Below are positions 25,687 to 32,870 of a stretch of DNA of 41,640 nucleotides, piece by piece; within the stretch, counting starts at the first letter, position 1; every line of letters begins with the position of its first letter. The position numbers and the translations under genes were made by a program. This DNA comes from Planctomycetota bacterium (GTDB lineage Bacteria; Planctomycetota; J058; JAJDCP01), in contig JAJDCP010000136.1 in assembly GCA_029260765.1 (NCBI GenBank), forward strand, positions 1 through 41,640, in the 5' to 3' direction. A model generated the notes under the pieces. The model did no database searches. It saw only the letters and a list, made by a program, of their open reading frames with translations, and had not been told where the DNA came from.

Positions 25687-27096
25687 TTGTACGCTCGAAA
25701 AGAAGCGGTTCTGGTCGTGTCGGTCGGGCTCCTGTCCGCGCTGCTCCAGCCGCACTCGAAGGAGGGCAGCCCTCGCAGTGAGGAATATCCCTGCGGACCA
25801 GAGGGGCTGCAACGCCTGCGGGCGCAGCTCAAAGCCCTGAACCGCGGTCTGCTCTCCGAGGGGCTGCCTCCGCACGTGGAGCCGGTCAAGATGGCGGATG
25901 CGAGCTCTGAGGCGATCCCGGAGGAGGCTTTGTCGCTGCTCCGCCTCGCACAAGGCAGCGTCTTGGAGGGCGAACTGATTGCCCGCGCGCGACTCCTGAG
26001 CCAGGCTGACCTGATGTCCCTCTCCCGGGCCTCCAGCCGGCACCCCGACGCCCATCTGCTGCAGCATCGGAAGGCGGGTTTCTTCGTTCCCATGCAACTG
26101 CAGGCTCCACTGCGCAAAGCGGCCTTCCGCGGCGGTTGCCTGGGTTCGAGTCAAACGCTGTTGCGGGAGCTCCGAGCCCTGGCGCCCTGCCTGCAGATCG
26201 AGCTGGAGGGCGAAGAGTTGTCCGCAAGCGCCGCTCGCGAGCTCGCCGCAGCGGACCAGGATCAGCCGCAGCGGCTCGCATGGCTCCGCCTGTTCGAAGC
26301 GGCTCGCCGCAGCCTTGCCCACGGCGCCCTGATCGTCCTGCACCGCGGGTGGGCCCGGCCTCGCAGCCTGCCCCAGAATCATCAAGCTGACCTGTTGGCC
26401 CTGCATCGGGCGAAGAAGACGAAGGATCTCTGCAACGCCCTCGAGCGGCTGGCCGCGGGCGAGGCATGGGCGCCGTTGCACCCGCGGGTCGTCGAGCTGT
26501 TGGGGCACAAGCGTTTGTGTGCAGCGGCTGCGGAAGCTCTGGGCAACTGCTCGGATCCCGGCGTGGAGAAAGCGCTGCTCCAGGCAGCGCAGCAGCTGGA
26601 GTCCCCCGATTTGCTCAGCATCCACTGGGCCCTCACCAGCAAGGGAGGGCCGGCGAGCCTCTCCTACCTGGAGACCCAGGTGATGCATCCGAAGGTGGAC
26701 GTGGCGATTTCGGCACTGGGTTTGCTCGGTCACCTGGGATCGACCGCTCAGCAGCCCAGTTTCCTGAAAGCCCTCGCTGATAGGCGCCGACAGGTGAAGG
26801 ACTCCGCCCTGAAGGGGCTCGCCGCGCACGGCGATACAGCTGCCCTCCAACCGGTTCTGAAGCGCGTCCGCTACATCCTGGGGCGCAGGCGCAGCGACGA
26901 TGACCGAGACCACGGTCCCGACTCCGCTCTTTGCGCTGGCTTGGAACTACTTTGGCGCCTGCGTAACGAGAGCCCCGCCGTCCAGTCATTCTTCGCGGAA
27001 CGGCTGCCTGGTAGATTGGATCGTTTGAGCGTCCGCGAGCGGTGGCGGCTATCGGAGCTCCAAAAGGGCGAGGAGGTCCAGAAATGGACTGGCTGA
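25687..27096 (+). CDS. HEAT-repeat protein, possibly exported (469 aa)
   Basis: A TTG start at 25687 is favoured by CCGGAGGCCACC just before it and gives a short hydrophobic beginning (A-V-L-V-V-S-V-G-L-L-S-A-L-L) that could be a signal peptide. The body is helical. From about residue 270 onward, paired helices follow the HEAT pattern: L-L-G-H-K-R-L-C-A-A-A-A-E-A-L-G, M-H-P-K-V-D-V-A-I-S-A-L-G-L-L-G-H-L-G and R-R-R-Q-V-K-D-S-A-L-K-G-L-A-A-H-G. It resembles proteins with an N-terminal scaffold and C-terminal HEAT/PBS repeats, which usually hold partner proteins. No catalytic motif. It lies alone after the toxin-antitoxin remnant. Confidence 0.75.
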   Translation: MYARKEAVLVVSVGLLSALLQPHSKEGSPRSEEYPCGPEGLQRLRAQLKALNRGLLSEGLPPHVEPVKMADASSEAIPEEALSLLRLAQGSVLEGELIARARLLSQADLMSLSRASSRHPDAHLLQHRKAGFFVPMQLQAPLRKAAFRGGCLGSSQTLLRELRALAPCLQIELEGEELSASAARELAAADQDQPQRLAWLRLFEAARRSLAHGALIVLHRGWARPRSLPQNHQADLLALHRAKKTKDLCNALERLAAGEAWAPLHPRVVELLGHKRLCAAAAEALGNCSDPGVEKALLQAAQQLESPDLLSIHWALTSKGGPASLSYLETQVMHPKVDVAISALGLLGHLGSTAQQPSFLKALADRRRQVKDSALKGLAAHGDTAALQPVLKRVRYILGRRRSDDDRDHGPDSALCAGLELLWRLRNESPAVQSFFAERLPGRLDRLSVRERWRLSELQKGEEVQKWTG

Positions 27097-27129
27097 GCTG
27101 GTCCGAGCGCCAGGCCGCAGGCTCCCCGA

Positions 27130-27499
27130 GATTGTAGACAGGTCCCTTGCTCGACTCTGCACACACGGCCCCCAGCGTTTTCTTGGCGCGCCAAGTAGCA
27201 GAAGGATGGTACCCGGACGCCCGGGGCGGGCTCGGTAAGTTTCGCACGCAACTCCTTGGCGCCCCAGGTCGTGTACTCCTTCTTCAGTGCAAGCAACGCC
27301 TGCACGACGGGGGTCGGGCGTCCTGTGAGGGAACCGCTTGGGCGTTTTCGCCTCGTCGTAGAGCGCCTCGGCACCCTTTTCTTGCCAGCGACGGAGTAGC
27401 TTGTACTCCGTCTTGCGAGAGATCTGAGACTCTCGGCACAGATGAGTCGTCCTCTCCGGCCTTCAGGCGGCTGAGAAAGTCCATTCGTTCGCTCACCAC
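27130..27499 (-). pseudogene. IS481-type transposase remnant, two frameshifts, 3' end missing
   Basis: A GTG at 27499 with AAAGGAG 6 bases before it begins V-V-S-E-R-M-D-F-L-S-R-L-K-A-G-E. A second frame gives the HTH: H-L-C-R-E-S-Q-I-S-R-K-T-E-Y-K-L-L-R-R-W, then E-K-G-A-E-A-L. A third gives P-V-V-Q-A-L-L-A-L-K-K-E-Y-T-T-W-G-A-K-E-L-R-A-K-L and P-G-V-R-V-P-S. This is the N-terminal HTH region of IS481-like DDE transposases. The integrase core with its D-D-E residues is gone. Confidence 0.8.
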
Positions 27500-27590
27500 G
27501 TCGCACTCCTTTCAGGGCATGGTTCACTCCTCCGGCTGGAGAAGATGTGTAACCCATGCTCCCGGTAAAAAGTGTCACCTATGTACCCGG
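27130..27590 (-). mobile_element. IS481-like insertion sequence remnant
   Basis: This comprises the transposase remnant plus its outer end, which carries two 18-base direct repeats. TGTAACCCATGCTCCCGG (27548-27565) and TGTCACCTATGTACCCGG (27573-27590) match at 14 of 18 positions. TGT-x-A-C-C-x-ATG sequences of this type mark the ends of such elements. The other end is not visible, so only about 460 bases of the element remain. Confidence 0.7.
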
Positions 27591-27604
27591 GTCGGACCGT
27601 TCCC

Positions 27605-27745
27605 CCGGTTCTCGGGCCTGCGGGGTCGGGCACGGGATCGGGGGCGGAACCGGCTACAGGGCCGGGTTCGGGACCGGAACCGGGGTCGGGGTCGGAACCG
27701 GTCACGGCCACGGATCCGGGATCGGATCCGGGTCCGGCGCCCTCT
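27605..27745. repeat. Degenerate hexanucleotide array
   Basis: This is the longest of the arrays, made of units such as GGGTCG, GGCACG, GGATCG, GGAACC, GGTTCG and GGATCC in steps of six for about 140 bases. All three forward frames stay open and give repetitive Gly/Ser/Pro peptides, which I regard as a by-product of the six-base period and not a gene. Confidence 0.75.
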
Positions 27746-27857
27746 TCGCAAGCGTCGCCAGGCTCGAACCCCACCATCCGGAACCCGCGCACCCCGTCGA
27801 GGGCCCGGCGACCCACGGATGTCTTCAGCCTCCGAGTCAAGCTAACAATGGGTGGTC

Positions 27858-28015
27858 TGGGCGTCGCCGAAGGCGACCCGGAGCCTTGGCCCGGCGGTTG
27901 CCCAGCGTCCTTGATCGTCGCAAGCGCCGCCATTTGTTGGCGCGAAGTGGACTGGAGCAAGCGCCGGGCCGAGGCGAAGGGCGAGCGGCAAGACGATATT
28001 GCGGAGCCGAGTTCA
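27858..28015 (+). repeat. Dispersed repeat, copy D (full-length form)
   Basis: It starts CTGGGCGTCGCCGAAGGCGA, where GTCGCC and GGCGAC form a perfect small hairpin with a GAA loop, and continues CCCGGAGCCTTGGCCCGGCG GTTGCC. A variable middle follows, then GAAGGGCGAGCGGCAAGACG and ATATTGCGGAGCCGAG. It follows a hexamer array, as do copies C and E. From 28016 to 28167 nothing further is seen. Confidence 0.75.
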
Positions 28016-28167
28016 AGGGTCTTCGACGCCGCAAGGTGGGCCGAGAGTCGGCCGAAGGCCGGCTCGTCGTGGTTGTCGCTGTCGATGTCGCTGTCGCCGC
28101 CAAGGGTGCGTCGCCGGATCCGGTCGCGTACGCGGGCAGTTACTGCTGAACGCAGTTTCAGTGCGGC

Positions 28168-28731
28168 CTAGATCTCTCGCAGAATCTCCATGCGCCTTCG
28201 CTCTAGCTCCAACTCGGTGATGACCCCGTCTGCCTTCAGCTTCTCGAGGGCGGTGAGGCGGTCTTCGGGGTCTTGATGCCCTTCGGTGGCCGAGACAGGT
28301 GGTGCGGTCACCTCGGGTTTCTCGCCAGCCAAGAACACGCCGAGGGCGGCGAACACGAGAAGCCCGGTACCAATGAGCGGCATGTATGCCCCGCCCCCAA
28401 GAGATGGATCCCCAATCCTGATGTTGCTCAGCTGCTTCGATATATCCGAGAGTATTCCGTAATGAAAGAAACCGCCGATCAACGTGAGCATAGCAGCCGC
28501 GACGACGCCGGCGTCTTTCTTCTGCGCCAGCGTGACCATACCAGCGAGAGCTGCAAGGACCCCAACTACGATGTAAGCGTAGGCGAGCACTTCCAACTTC
28601 TGAAAGCCGTCGACCCGCAACGCACCAAGCTGCGCCCAAGACAATGCCGGTGAGATGCCCCAGGCAACGCCACCGAGCATTGCGAGGGCACCCGCTGCAG
28701 CCGTGTTCGTGCCGTACTTGTCATTTTCCAT
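28168..28731 (-). CDS. Four-TM membrane protein with C-terminal SHOCT domain (187 aa)
   Basis: Hydrophobic segments lie at about residues 12-33, 47-68, 74-94 and 116-136. The last 31 residues form a SHOCT domain (D-R-L-T-A-L-E-K-L-K-A-D-G-V-I-T-E-L-E-L-E). SHOCT is a short helical motif with a conserved L-x-x-L-x-x-x-G-x-I-(T/S)-x-x-E-(F/L), found at the ends of many small membrane proteins and thought to mediate oligomerisation. The ATG at 28731 is preceded by CGGGGGGACAGTAGG. The sequence is less GC-rich than the repeats around it. Function unknown. Confidence 0.85.
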   Translation of the reverse strand: MENDKYGTNTAAAGALAMLGGVAWGISPALSWAQLGALRVDGFQKLEVLAYAYIVVGVLAALAGMVTLAQKKDAGVVAAAMLTLIGGFFHYGILSDISKQLSNIRIGDPSLGGGAYMPLIGTGLLVFAALGVFLAGEKPEVTAPPVSATEGHQDPEDRLTALEKLKADGVITELELERRRMEILREI

Positions 28732-29007
28732 CCTACTGTCCCCCCGTTCGTGCTATCGCGGCTCCGCCTTCGCGACGCGAGGCCCCAGGTTCAATCGGCA
28801 TATCAGGAATTCATCGGCGTTTGATGCTCAAGTCACCGAGATCCCACTGAACGAGGGCGTCAACCCGCCTTCTGAGCACATTCGATGAGGCAGGGTGGAA
28901 GCGCCGCTCTTGGAGCTTGATCAGAGCCCTCCGAGGGGTTTCTCCTCCAATTGCCAGAACGAATGAGAACTCCATTGTCCCAGAAATCAACCGTTCGCGC
29001 GAGCGTG

Positions 29008-29140
29008 TACGAGCGCCTCGCCGTCATCGATATTGGCCTCGCTGAGGAATCCAAGCGCCGTGGCTGCCCACACTGCGGCGCGACGCTTCACCGTGCGGCG
29101 TTCCCAGGAGGCTGCGGGGAGTTCCTGACGCGCGCGGGGA
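29008..29140 (+). pseudogene. Fragment of a transposon-associated zinc-finger protein
   Basis: The frame reads V-Y-E-R-L-A-V-I-D-I-G-L-A-E-E-S-K-R-R-G, then C-P-H-C-G-A-T-L-H-R-A and F-P-G-G. A C-P-x-C-G-x-x-L-H-x-A zinc knuckle after a short helix resembles a hypothetical protein often carried near transposases. The following Tyr-Pro-Arg-Lys-Pro-Arg-type segment of that family is replaced by other sequence, so this is a piece. The surrounding 28732-29874 holds no intact gene. A short GACCCCGACCGCGACGCCGA hexamer-like tract lies at about 29170-29205. Confidence 0.4.
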
Positions 29141-29351
29141 GCACTGCAATGTGGCAGGATTCGATCGCGTGGCAGGATCCGACCGCGACCCCGACCGCGA
29201 CGCCGACGCGCGATGCCAGAAAACTGACTGCGTGGGGACCGACCAAGGAGAGCCGAGGACCCCTTTGCCTGGCCACACCGCACGCAGGCGACACTGGATG
29301 CTCAGCACCTCGAATGCCTCAGGTCGGCCGGGAAAGGACGGCGAGTATGGT

Positions 29352-29410
29352 CCCGAAACTGCATTCGCAGAGCAGCCTGGCTCAGACCAAACCCGGCTCA
29401 CTCCGGCAGG
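29352..29410 (+). repeat. Short repeat shared with 8122-8180
   Basis: CGCAG, then CAGCCTGGCTCAGACC, then ACCCGG and CTCCG occur in the same order and spacing here and at 8122-8180, about three quarters identical over 60 bases. Neither copy lies in a gene, so this is probably a second small dispersed repeat family. Confidence 0.5.
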
Positions 29411-29874
29411 GATGGTGCTCGACAGGCTCAAATCGGCCCGTATGGCCACGCCCGCCACGCATGTAGGCGGTCTTAAAGCCGTTTGGGTTTACGGCCAAGC
29501 CGACCGCCGAGTGACCGGGTTGAGGTGGTCTTTTCTGGGGTTCATGTTGGAGTTGGAGGGAGGTGGCTCAGTTTTTCGTGGCCAAAGTGGCTCGGATCCT
29601 CTTGGCCGTTGACACGACAGGGCAGGGCGGCCGGACATCGCGGAACTCGATAGCACGGCGCTTGGGCACTCGCACCACGGTCTCGGGGTGGCGCAACCTC
29701 TGTTCTGGTGGTATCTCATCGCGAGACCCTTCGACGCCGATCCCGAGCAGAGCCCGACCCTGGCGGGAGGAACGAATCCGAGGGGGCCTTGGCTTGAGGA
29801 TACAGATCGAAGTAGACTATCGACCTTGTCGGCTCAATCGCGATTCTTCCGACGTCTCAACAAGGGACATAGCT

Positions 29875-30474
29875 ATGGAAACTGAGAGGCTGACCTGTGC
29901 GAGCTGCGGTGCGAGTCTGGACATACCCCGTACCGACTTCTTTACCTGTGGGTACTGTGAGACAACGCTCTCAATCAAGCGCAGCAAGTCCGGCTCGTGG
30001 ACGGAAATTCACTCTCATATCAGGAGCATTGCCCAGAATACGGAGAGGAGCGCCCAAAACACGGGAAGGACTGCACAAGCTCTTGAGGTTATAGCCAAAG
30101 AAAGGCGTATTGAACGCCTTCGTTCCGACGTAAAGAGTGCTGTCGCGACACTGCAGAGCATTCAGGGGGAGTTGTCGGCGTCAAGAGCCCTGGACAAATC
30201 TAGGGAGTTAGATCGACGGAACTTGAACGCGTCCGGTTGCCTTCTGATCTTTGGCGTGGTGTCGCTAATCGTGGTTGGCTCACTAAATGAGAGCCTCAGA
30301 CCTTTCTATGTGCTTTTCGCAATTGGAACGGCTGCCGCGTTCTTACATTTCCTCGCGAAGACGCGTGGGGTTGTTTCAAAAACACCGTCAATTCAGCAAC
30401 GCATTCAAGAAGCCAAATGCGTGGTTGACCAAAGGAAGAAAGAGATCGCCGAGATACTGGCGACGCTCGAGTAG
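29875..30474 (+). CDS. Zinc-ribbon, coiled-coil membrane protein (199 aa)
   Basis: An N-terminal zinc ribbon has two Cys pairs, C-A-S-C at 8-11 and C-G-Y-C at 25-28. A long amphipathic helical stretch follows (about 45-115: N-T-E-R-S-A-Q-N-T-G-R-T-A-Q-A-L), then two membrane segments (about 122-140 and 146-163) and a second coiled coil at the end. The ribbon should be cytoplasmic. The ATG at 29875 follows CAAGGGACATAGCT. Composition is clearly lower in GC than the flanks, as in the YidD-like operon nearby, hinting at a common foreign origin. No precise family is recognised. Confidence 0.75.
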   Translation: METERLTCASCGASLDIPRTDFFTCGYCETTLSIKRSKSGSWTEIHSHIRSIAQNTERSAQNTGRTAQALEVIAKERRIERLRSDVKSAVATLQSIQGELSASRALDKSRELDRRNLNASGCLLIFGVVSLIVVGSLNESLRPFYVLFAIGTAAAFLHFLAKTRGVVSKTPSIQQRIQEAKCVVDQRKKEIAEILATLE

Positions 30475-30807
30475 GTACCATCGGACTCAGAAGCGGGCTG
30501 AGCATCCGTTTGACTGTTCGTCGTGACCTCGCCTCCAAAGAAGGGCCTCGCGCCGGTTTCCCCTCGACGATTCATCAGTACCGACGAGGCGGCCAGGCGA
30601 CTGACCAGCACAAGCCAGCCCCCGAGCGCCAAGACGATTGCGCGCGCATTCGAGACTGGCTGCCAGGACTGACCGACCAGCGAAGGCCAAAGGCCCTGGG
30701 AGGCGATCGATGGCATCACCACCGATGCCTGCAGCCAGATCGCGATCGACCGCCAACCTCCGGCCTCGGTCTTCACGGTCCTCGGTCTTCACGGTCTTCG
30801 GTCCCGA

Positions 30808-30862
30808 CGGGGGTCGGGACCGGGCTCGGAACCGGCCACGGACGCGGGATCGGAGTCGGATC
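30808..30862. repeat. Degenerate hexanucleotide array
   Basis: GTCGGG, ACCGGG, CTCGGA, ACCGGC, GGATCG, GAGTCG and GATCCG units run here. Just before them, 30770-30805 has a heptamer-like (GGTCTTC) run: CTCGGTCTTCACGGTCCTCG and a near-repeat. Repeat copy E follows. Confidence 0.7.
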
Positions 30863-30924
30863 CGTCCTCGCCACCGCAGAAACCTGCACAACCTCGCCCA
30901 GCCGAAACCCGCACACCCCGTCGT

Positions 30925-31150
30925 AGCCACGAATCTCACGCCTTTCTTCCCCGCCCCCGATCGAGCCCGCAATGTGTCGTTTCGCTGTCGCCGCAGGCGA
31001 CCCGGAAGCGCGGCCTGGCGGTTGCCTGGTGATCCTGGCCGGATATCGCCACGCAACCTGTTGGGACGTAGGAAAGTGTCGCAAGCGCCTGGCCGCGCTG
31101 GAGGGCTCTGCAGCGAAACGGTATTGTGGAGTCGACTGGATGCCCTCCAA
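30925..31150 (+). repeat. Dispersed repeat, copy E (full-length form)
   Basis: Leader CACGCCTTTCTTCCCCGCCC is followed by CGATCGAGCCCGCA, ATGTGTCGTTTCGCTGTCGC, CGCAGGCGACCCGGAAGCGC, a middle of about 100 bases, and GGAGGGCTCTGCAGCGAAAC GGTATTG. This is the most complete copy and best shows the order of blocks. It ends near a CCGAAAGGCCGGCCGAAGG stem-like stretch at 31157. No gene is seen from 30475 to 31328. Confidence 0.75.
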
Positions 31151-31328
31151 GGGCCGAAAGGCCGGCCGAAGGCCGGGACTGACCGGCAACTTAGACATCC
31201 CGCTTCGGCCGTGATTAAGCGCATACTGGCCACTGGGGCGGGTCGTGAAGCGAATCGAATGCCATACCCTGCATTTGGGGCGGTCCGGCACGCCCCGCGC
31301 GCCAGTCAATCTGAGGGTCGTCAGAGAG

Positions 31329-31736
31329 TCATGTCTGGCATGGAAGGGTGCCCGGCGGCACAGTCGCTTGTCCCCCATCGGGTCTACGCAGGGCGCAGTC
31401 GCGGATAACCGTCAGGTGCTGGATTGTCTCAGGTGCAAGTGCCTCCTCGGGAAATACTGTCCCAGACGCGGCAATGAGTTCAATCCGACCACTTTTGGCC
31501 AGACGCAAAGAGTAGTCGGGGCTGCAGTCTCTTAGGCGTTGGCGTGTCATCGCAAGGGCTTCTGAAAACCTGAGGCGACGAAGCCAAATCGACGATTGCA
31601 CAGAACATGATGGTGTGAACAAGCAGCGTCGACCCAATCGTCTTGAGACAATCTTTCTGTACGCGAAAATAAGAGCAATAGCCACAATCGCGAGACAACG
31701 ATCAATCAGTGATCTATTCTTACAGCGGTTCCCCAC
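31329..31736 (-). CDS. YidD-like membrane protein B (135 aa)
   Basis: YidD is a small membrane-associated factor that helps YidC and SecYEG insert membrane proteins. The core pattern is visible: a hydrophobic helix A-I-A-L-I-F-A-Y-R-K-I-V-S, then R-R-C-L-F-T-P-S-C-S-V-Q-S (family R-C-R-F-x-P-S-C-S-x-Y), then an amphipathic helix and R-L-R-D-C-S-P-D-Y. The C-terminal 60 residues are an extension not found in ordinary YidD. The GTG at 31736 is preceded by GAGGTGTTCGC and overlaps the zinc-ribbon gene by 31 bases, so it is the last gene of a four-gene operon. Standard yidD sits between rnpA and yidC. This one does not, so a specialised function is likely. Confidence 0.72.
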   Translation of the reverse strand: MGNRCKNRSLIDRCLAIVAIALIFAYRKIVSRRLGRRCLFTPSCSVQSSIWLRRLRFSEALAMTRQRLRDCSPDYSLRLAKSGRIELIAASGTVFPEEALAPETIQHLTVIRDCALRRPDGGQATVPPGTLPCQT

Positions 31737-32062
31737 GCGAACACCTCAAAGACCTGTTGGGTTCGACCAGTGCATCCTTGCCCATTGGCGACTCGATTCT
31801 GAAAGGAAACCCAGATTACCGCGTCAGCAGACAAGGCCAATCCGCTCTCTGTCAAGCGTGACAGAGCTTTTTGATAGACAGCGGAGCTACTGAGCGCTCT
31901 CGAGCAGCTCTCACTTTCGCTAGAAAACCCGAAGACTACCCGGATTGGAGTGTATTGGACGGAAAGACCGCCAGAGCAAACCAAAATCACGGGTTTCTTG
32001 CAATACCGACACAGGCGTGCTTCGTCTTGGATCTCCTGGGAGCAGTAGTAACAGTTCTTCAT
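31706..32062 (-). CDS. Zinc-ribbon protein with beta-rich C-terminal domain (118 aa)
   Basis: Residues 1-25 form a treble-Cys ribbon, C-Y-Y-C-S-Q-E-I-Q-D-E-A-R-L-C-R-Y-C with Cys at 4, 7, 18 and 21. This is the common C-x-x-C-x-x-x-I-x-D-E-A-x-x-C-x-x-C type at the start of many small regulatory or membrane-linked proteins. The remaining 90 residues (V-V-F-G-F-S-S-E-S-E-S-C-S and A-V-I-W-V-S-F-Q-N-R-V-A) look like an alpha/beta domain, possibly DUF4177-like, which I cannot confirm. The ATG at 32062 has GGAG 7 bases upstream. It lies between the two YidD-like genes in the operon. Confidence 0.75.
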   Translation of the reverse strand: MKNCYYCSQEIQDEARLCRYCKKPVILVCSGGLSVQYTPIRVVFGFSSESESCSRALSSSAVYQKALSRLTESGLALSADAVIWVSFQNRVANGQGCTGRTQQVFEVFAWGTAVRIDH

Positions 32063-32159
32063 CAGCCGGCTCCAAAGAACGAGGTACCGACGCAAGACCG
32101 CGTTGGAGGTGGGAAAGGAGCCCTACAGCGAATGTCAGCGGCCTTAGCCGAAACCGACT

Positions 32160-32510
32160 CTATGCCGGTGCGGGCTCGTCGGAGAAGGACGTATTCAATT
32201 CGGCCTCTCTTGCTGAAGCGGCGGATTGCACTGGATCCAAGAGCCAGGGCGCCGTTTCGCGAGGGCTCAGGATTGTGCCGTCGACAAGATGCACAAGTAG
32301 CGTTCCTTCCTCTGTACTCGAAACAAAGTAGCCTGGCCGGCAGGTCGTCAATCTCCTTCCAAATGCTAGGGCACCTGCGACCAGACCGAGGTCTTTTGTG
32401 GTTCTGTAAACGTGTCGAGAACACGACTCTCGAAAGAGGCATGTGCGCCTGTTCTCACGAGGCCACACAAACCAGTAGAGCCGAATCAGGAGTAGAAACA
32501 GATATCTCAT
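32160..32510 (-). CDS. YidD-like membrane protein A (116 aa)
   Basis: After a hydrophobic N-terminus (M-R-Y-L-F-L-L-L-I-R-L-Y-W-F-V-W-P) come R-R-T-C-L-F-R-E-S-C-S-R-H-V-Y and then L-A-F-G-R-R-L-T-T-C-R-P-G-Y. These are the YidD landmarks: R-x-C-x-(F)-x-x-S-C-S-x-(Y/V), and the later C-x-P-(G). It belongs to the variant form with F-R/K-E-S-C-S that I know from proteins annotated as YidD-like outside the rnpA-yidC cluster. The ATG at 32510 overlaps the previous stop as ATGA, so it is translated directly after the DUF4177-like gene. It shares only the core with copy B, so the two are not a recent duplication. Confidence 0.75.
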   Translation of the reverse strand: MRYLFLLLIRLYWFVWPRENRRTCLFRESCSRHVYRTTKDLGLVAGALAFGRRLTTCRPGYFVSSTEEGTLLVHLVDGTILSPRETAPWLLDPVQSAASAREAELNTSFSDEPAPA

Positions 32511-32737
32511 TGTCGACAAAACACCGCCATGGAAAAGGAGCGAACGATTGGGGGGGTCGCTCCAATACCAAGGCAACCCTCTTTCCCGGCAATAACCGTT
32601 TCGACTCGTTCCAAACGGACGTACGCGAACCCCTGGGAAGCAAAGTGGGCAATCATGGCTTCGAGCTGGGCAGCAGCGGCACCTGCTCCTTGTCGTGATG
32701 CAACGCTCGCGACGAACGGCACAACCCTGTAGACCAT
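32507..32737 (-). CDS. DUF4177-like small protein (76 aa)
   Basis: The sequence reads Y-R-V-V-P-F-V-A-S-V, a helix A-A-A-A-Q-L-E-A-M-I-A-H-F-A-S-Q-G-F-A-Y-V-R-L, V-E-T-V-I-A-G-K-E-G-C-L-G, and S-F-S-M-A-V-F-C-R. This is the Y-K-V-V-P-F...L-x-x-x-I-x-x-x-A-x-x-G-W-x-(F/Y)-V...L-(A/V)-F-R-R layout of DUF4177-like proteins that often accompany zinc-ribbon or SHOCT proteins. The ATG at 32737 has GGAGAG 5 bases before it. It is the first gene of the operon. A hairpin lies about 115 bases upstream. Confidence 0.75.
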   Translation of the reverse strand: MVYRVVPFVASVASRQGAGAAAAQLEAMIAHFASQGFAYVRLERVETVIAGKEGCLGIGATPPIVRSFSMAVFCRQ

Positions 32738-32850
32738 TTGGCTCTCCAATTATCGGTTTTGGGGGCAAGCAATTCCACCCACTCGCCGCTTGTTATCGAT
32801 TGTATGAAGGTCGTCGACCGGCCGCAAGCGGATATCCACGACGGCATGCG

Positions 32851-32870
32851 CCCACACGTTCCCGTGTGGG
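32851..32870. promoter_or_regulatory. Perfect 8-bp hairpin with TTCC loop upstream of YidD-like operon
   Basis: CCCACACG at 32851-32858 and CGTGTGGG at 32863-32870 pair perfectly around four bases. It lies 113 bases upstream of the operon's first start codon, on its 5' side. It could be a leader hairpin, an operator or the end of an earlier transcript. No promoter can be assigned with confidence. Confidence 0.4.

Noticed and set aside
27556..28171. Long open frames through the hexamer array encoding Gly/Ser/Pro repeats
   Set aside because: They arise because a six-base repeat has no stop in several frames at once. There is no start site or conserved continuation.
30972..31214. Small gene beginning MCRFAVAAGDPE in repeat copy E
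   Set aside because: The same beginning occurs in copies A and C but the frames diverge immediately, so the DNA is conserved and not the protein.
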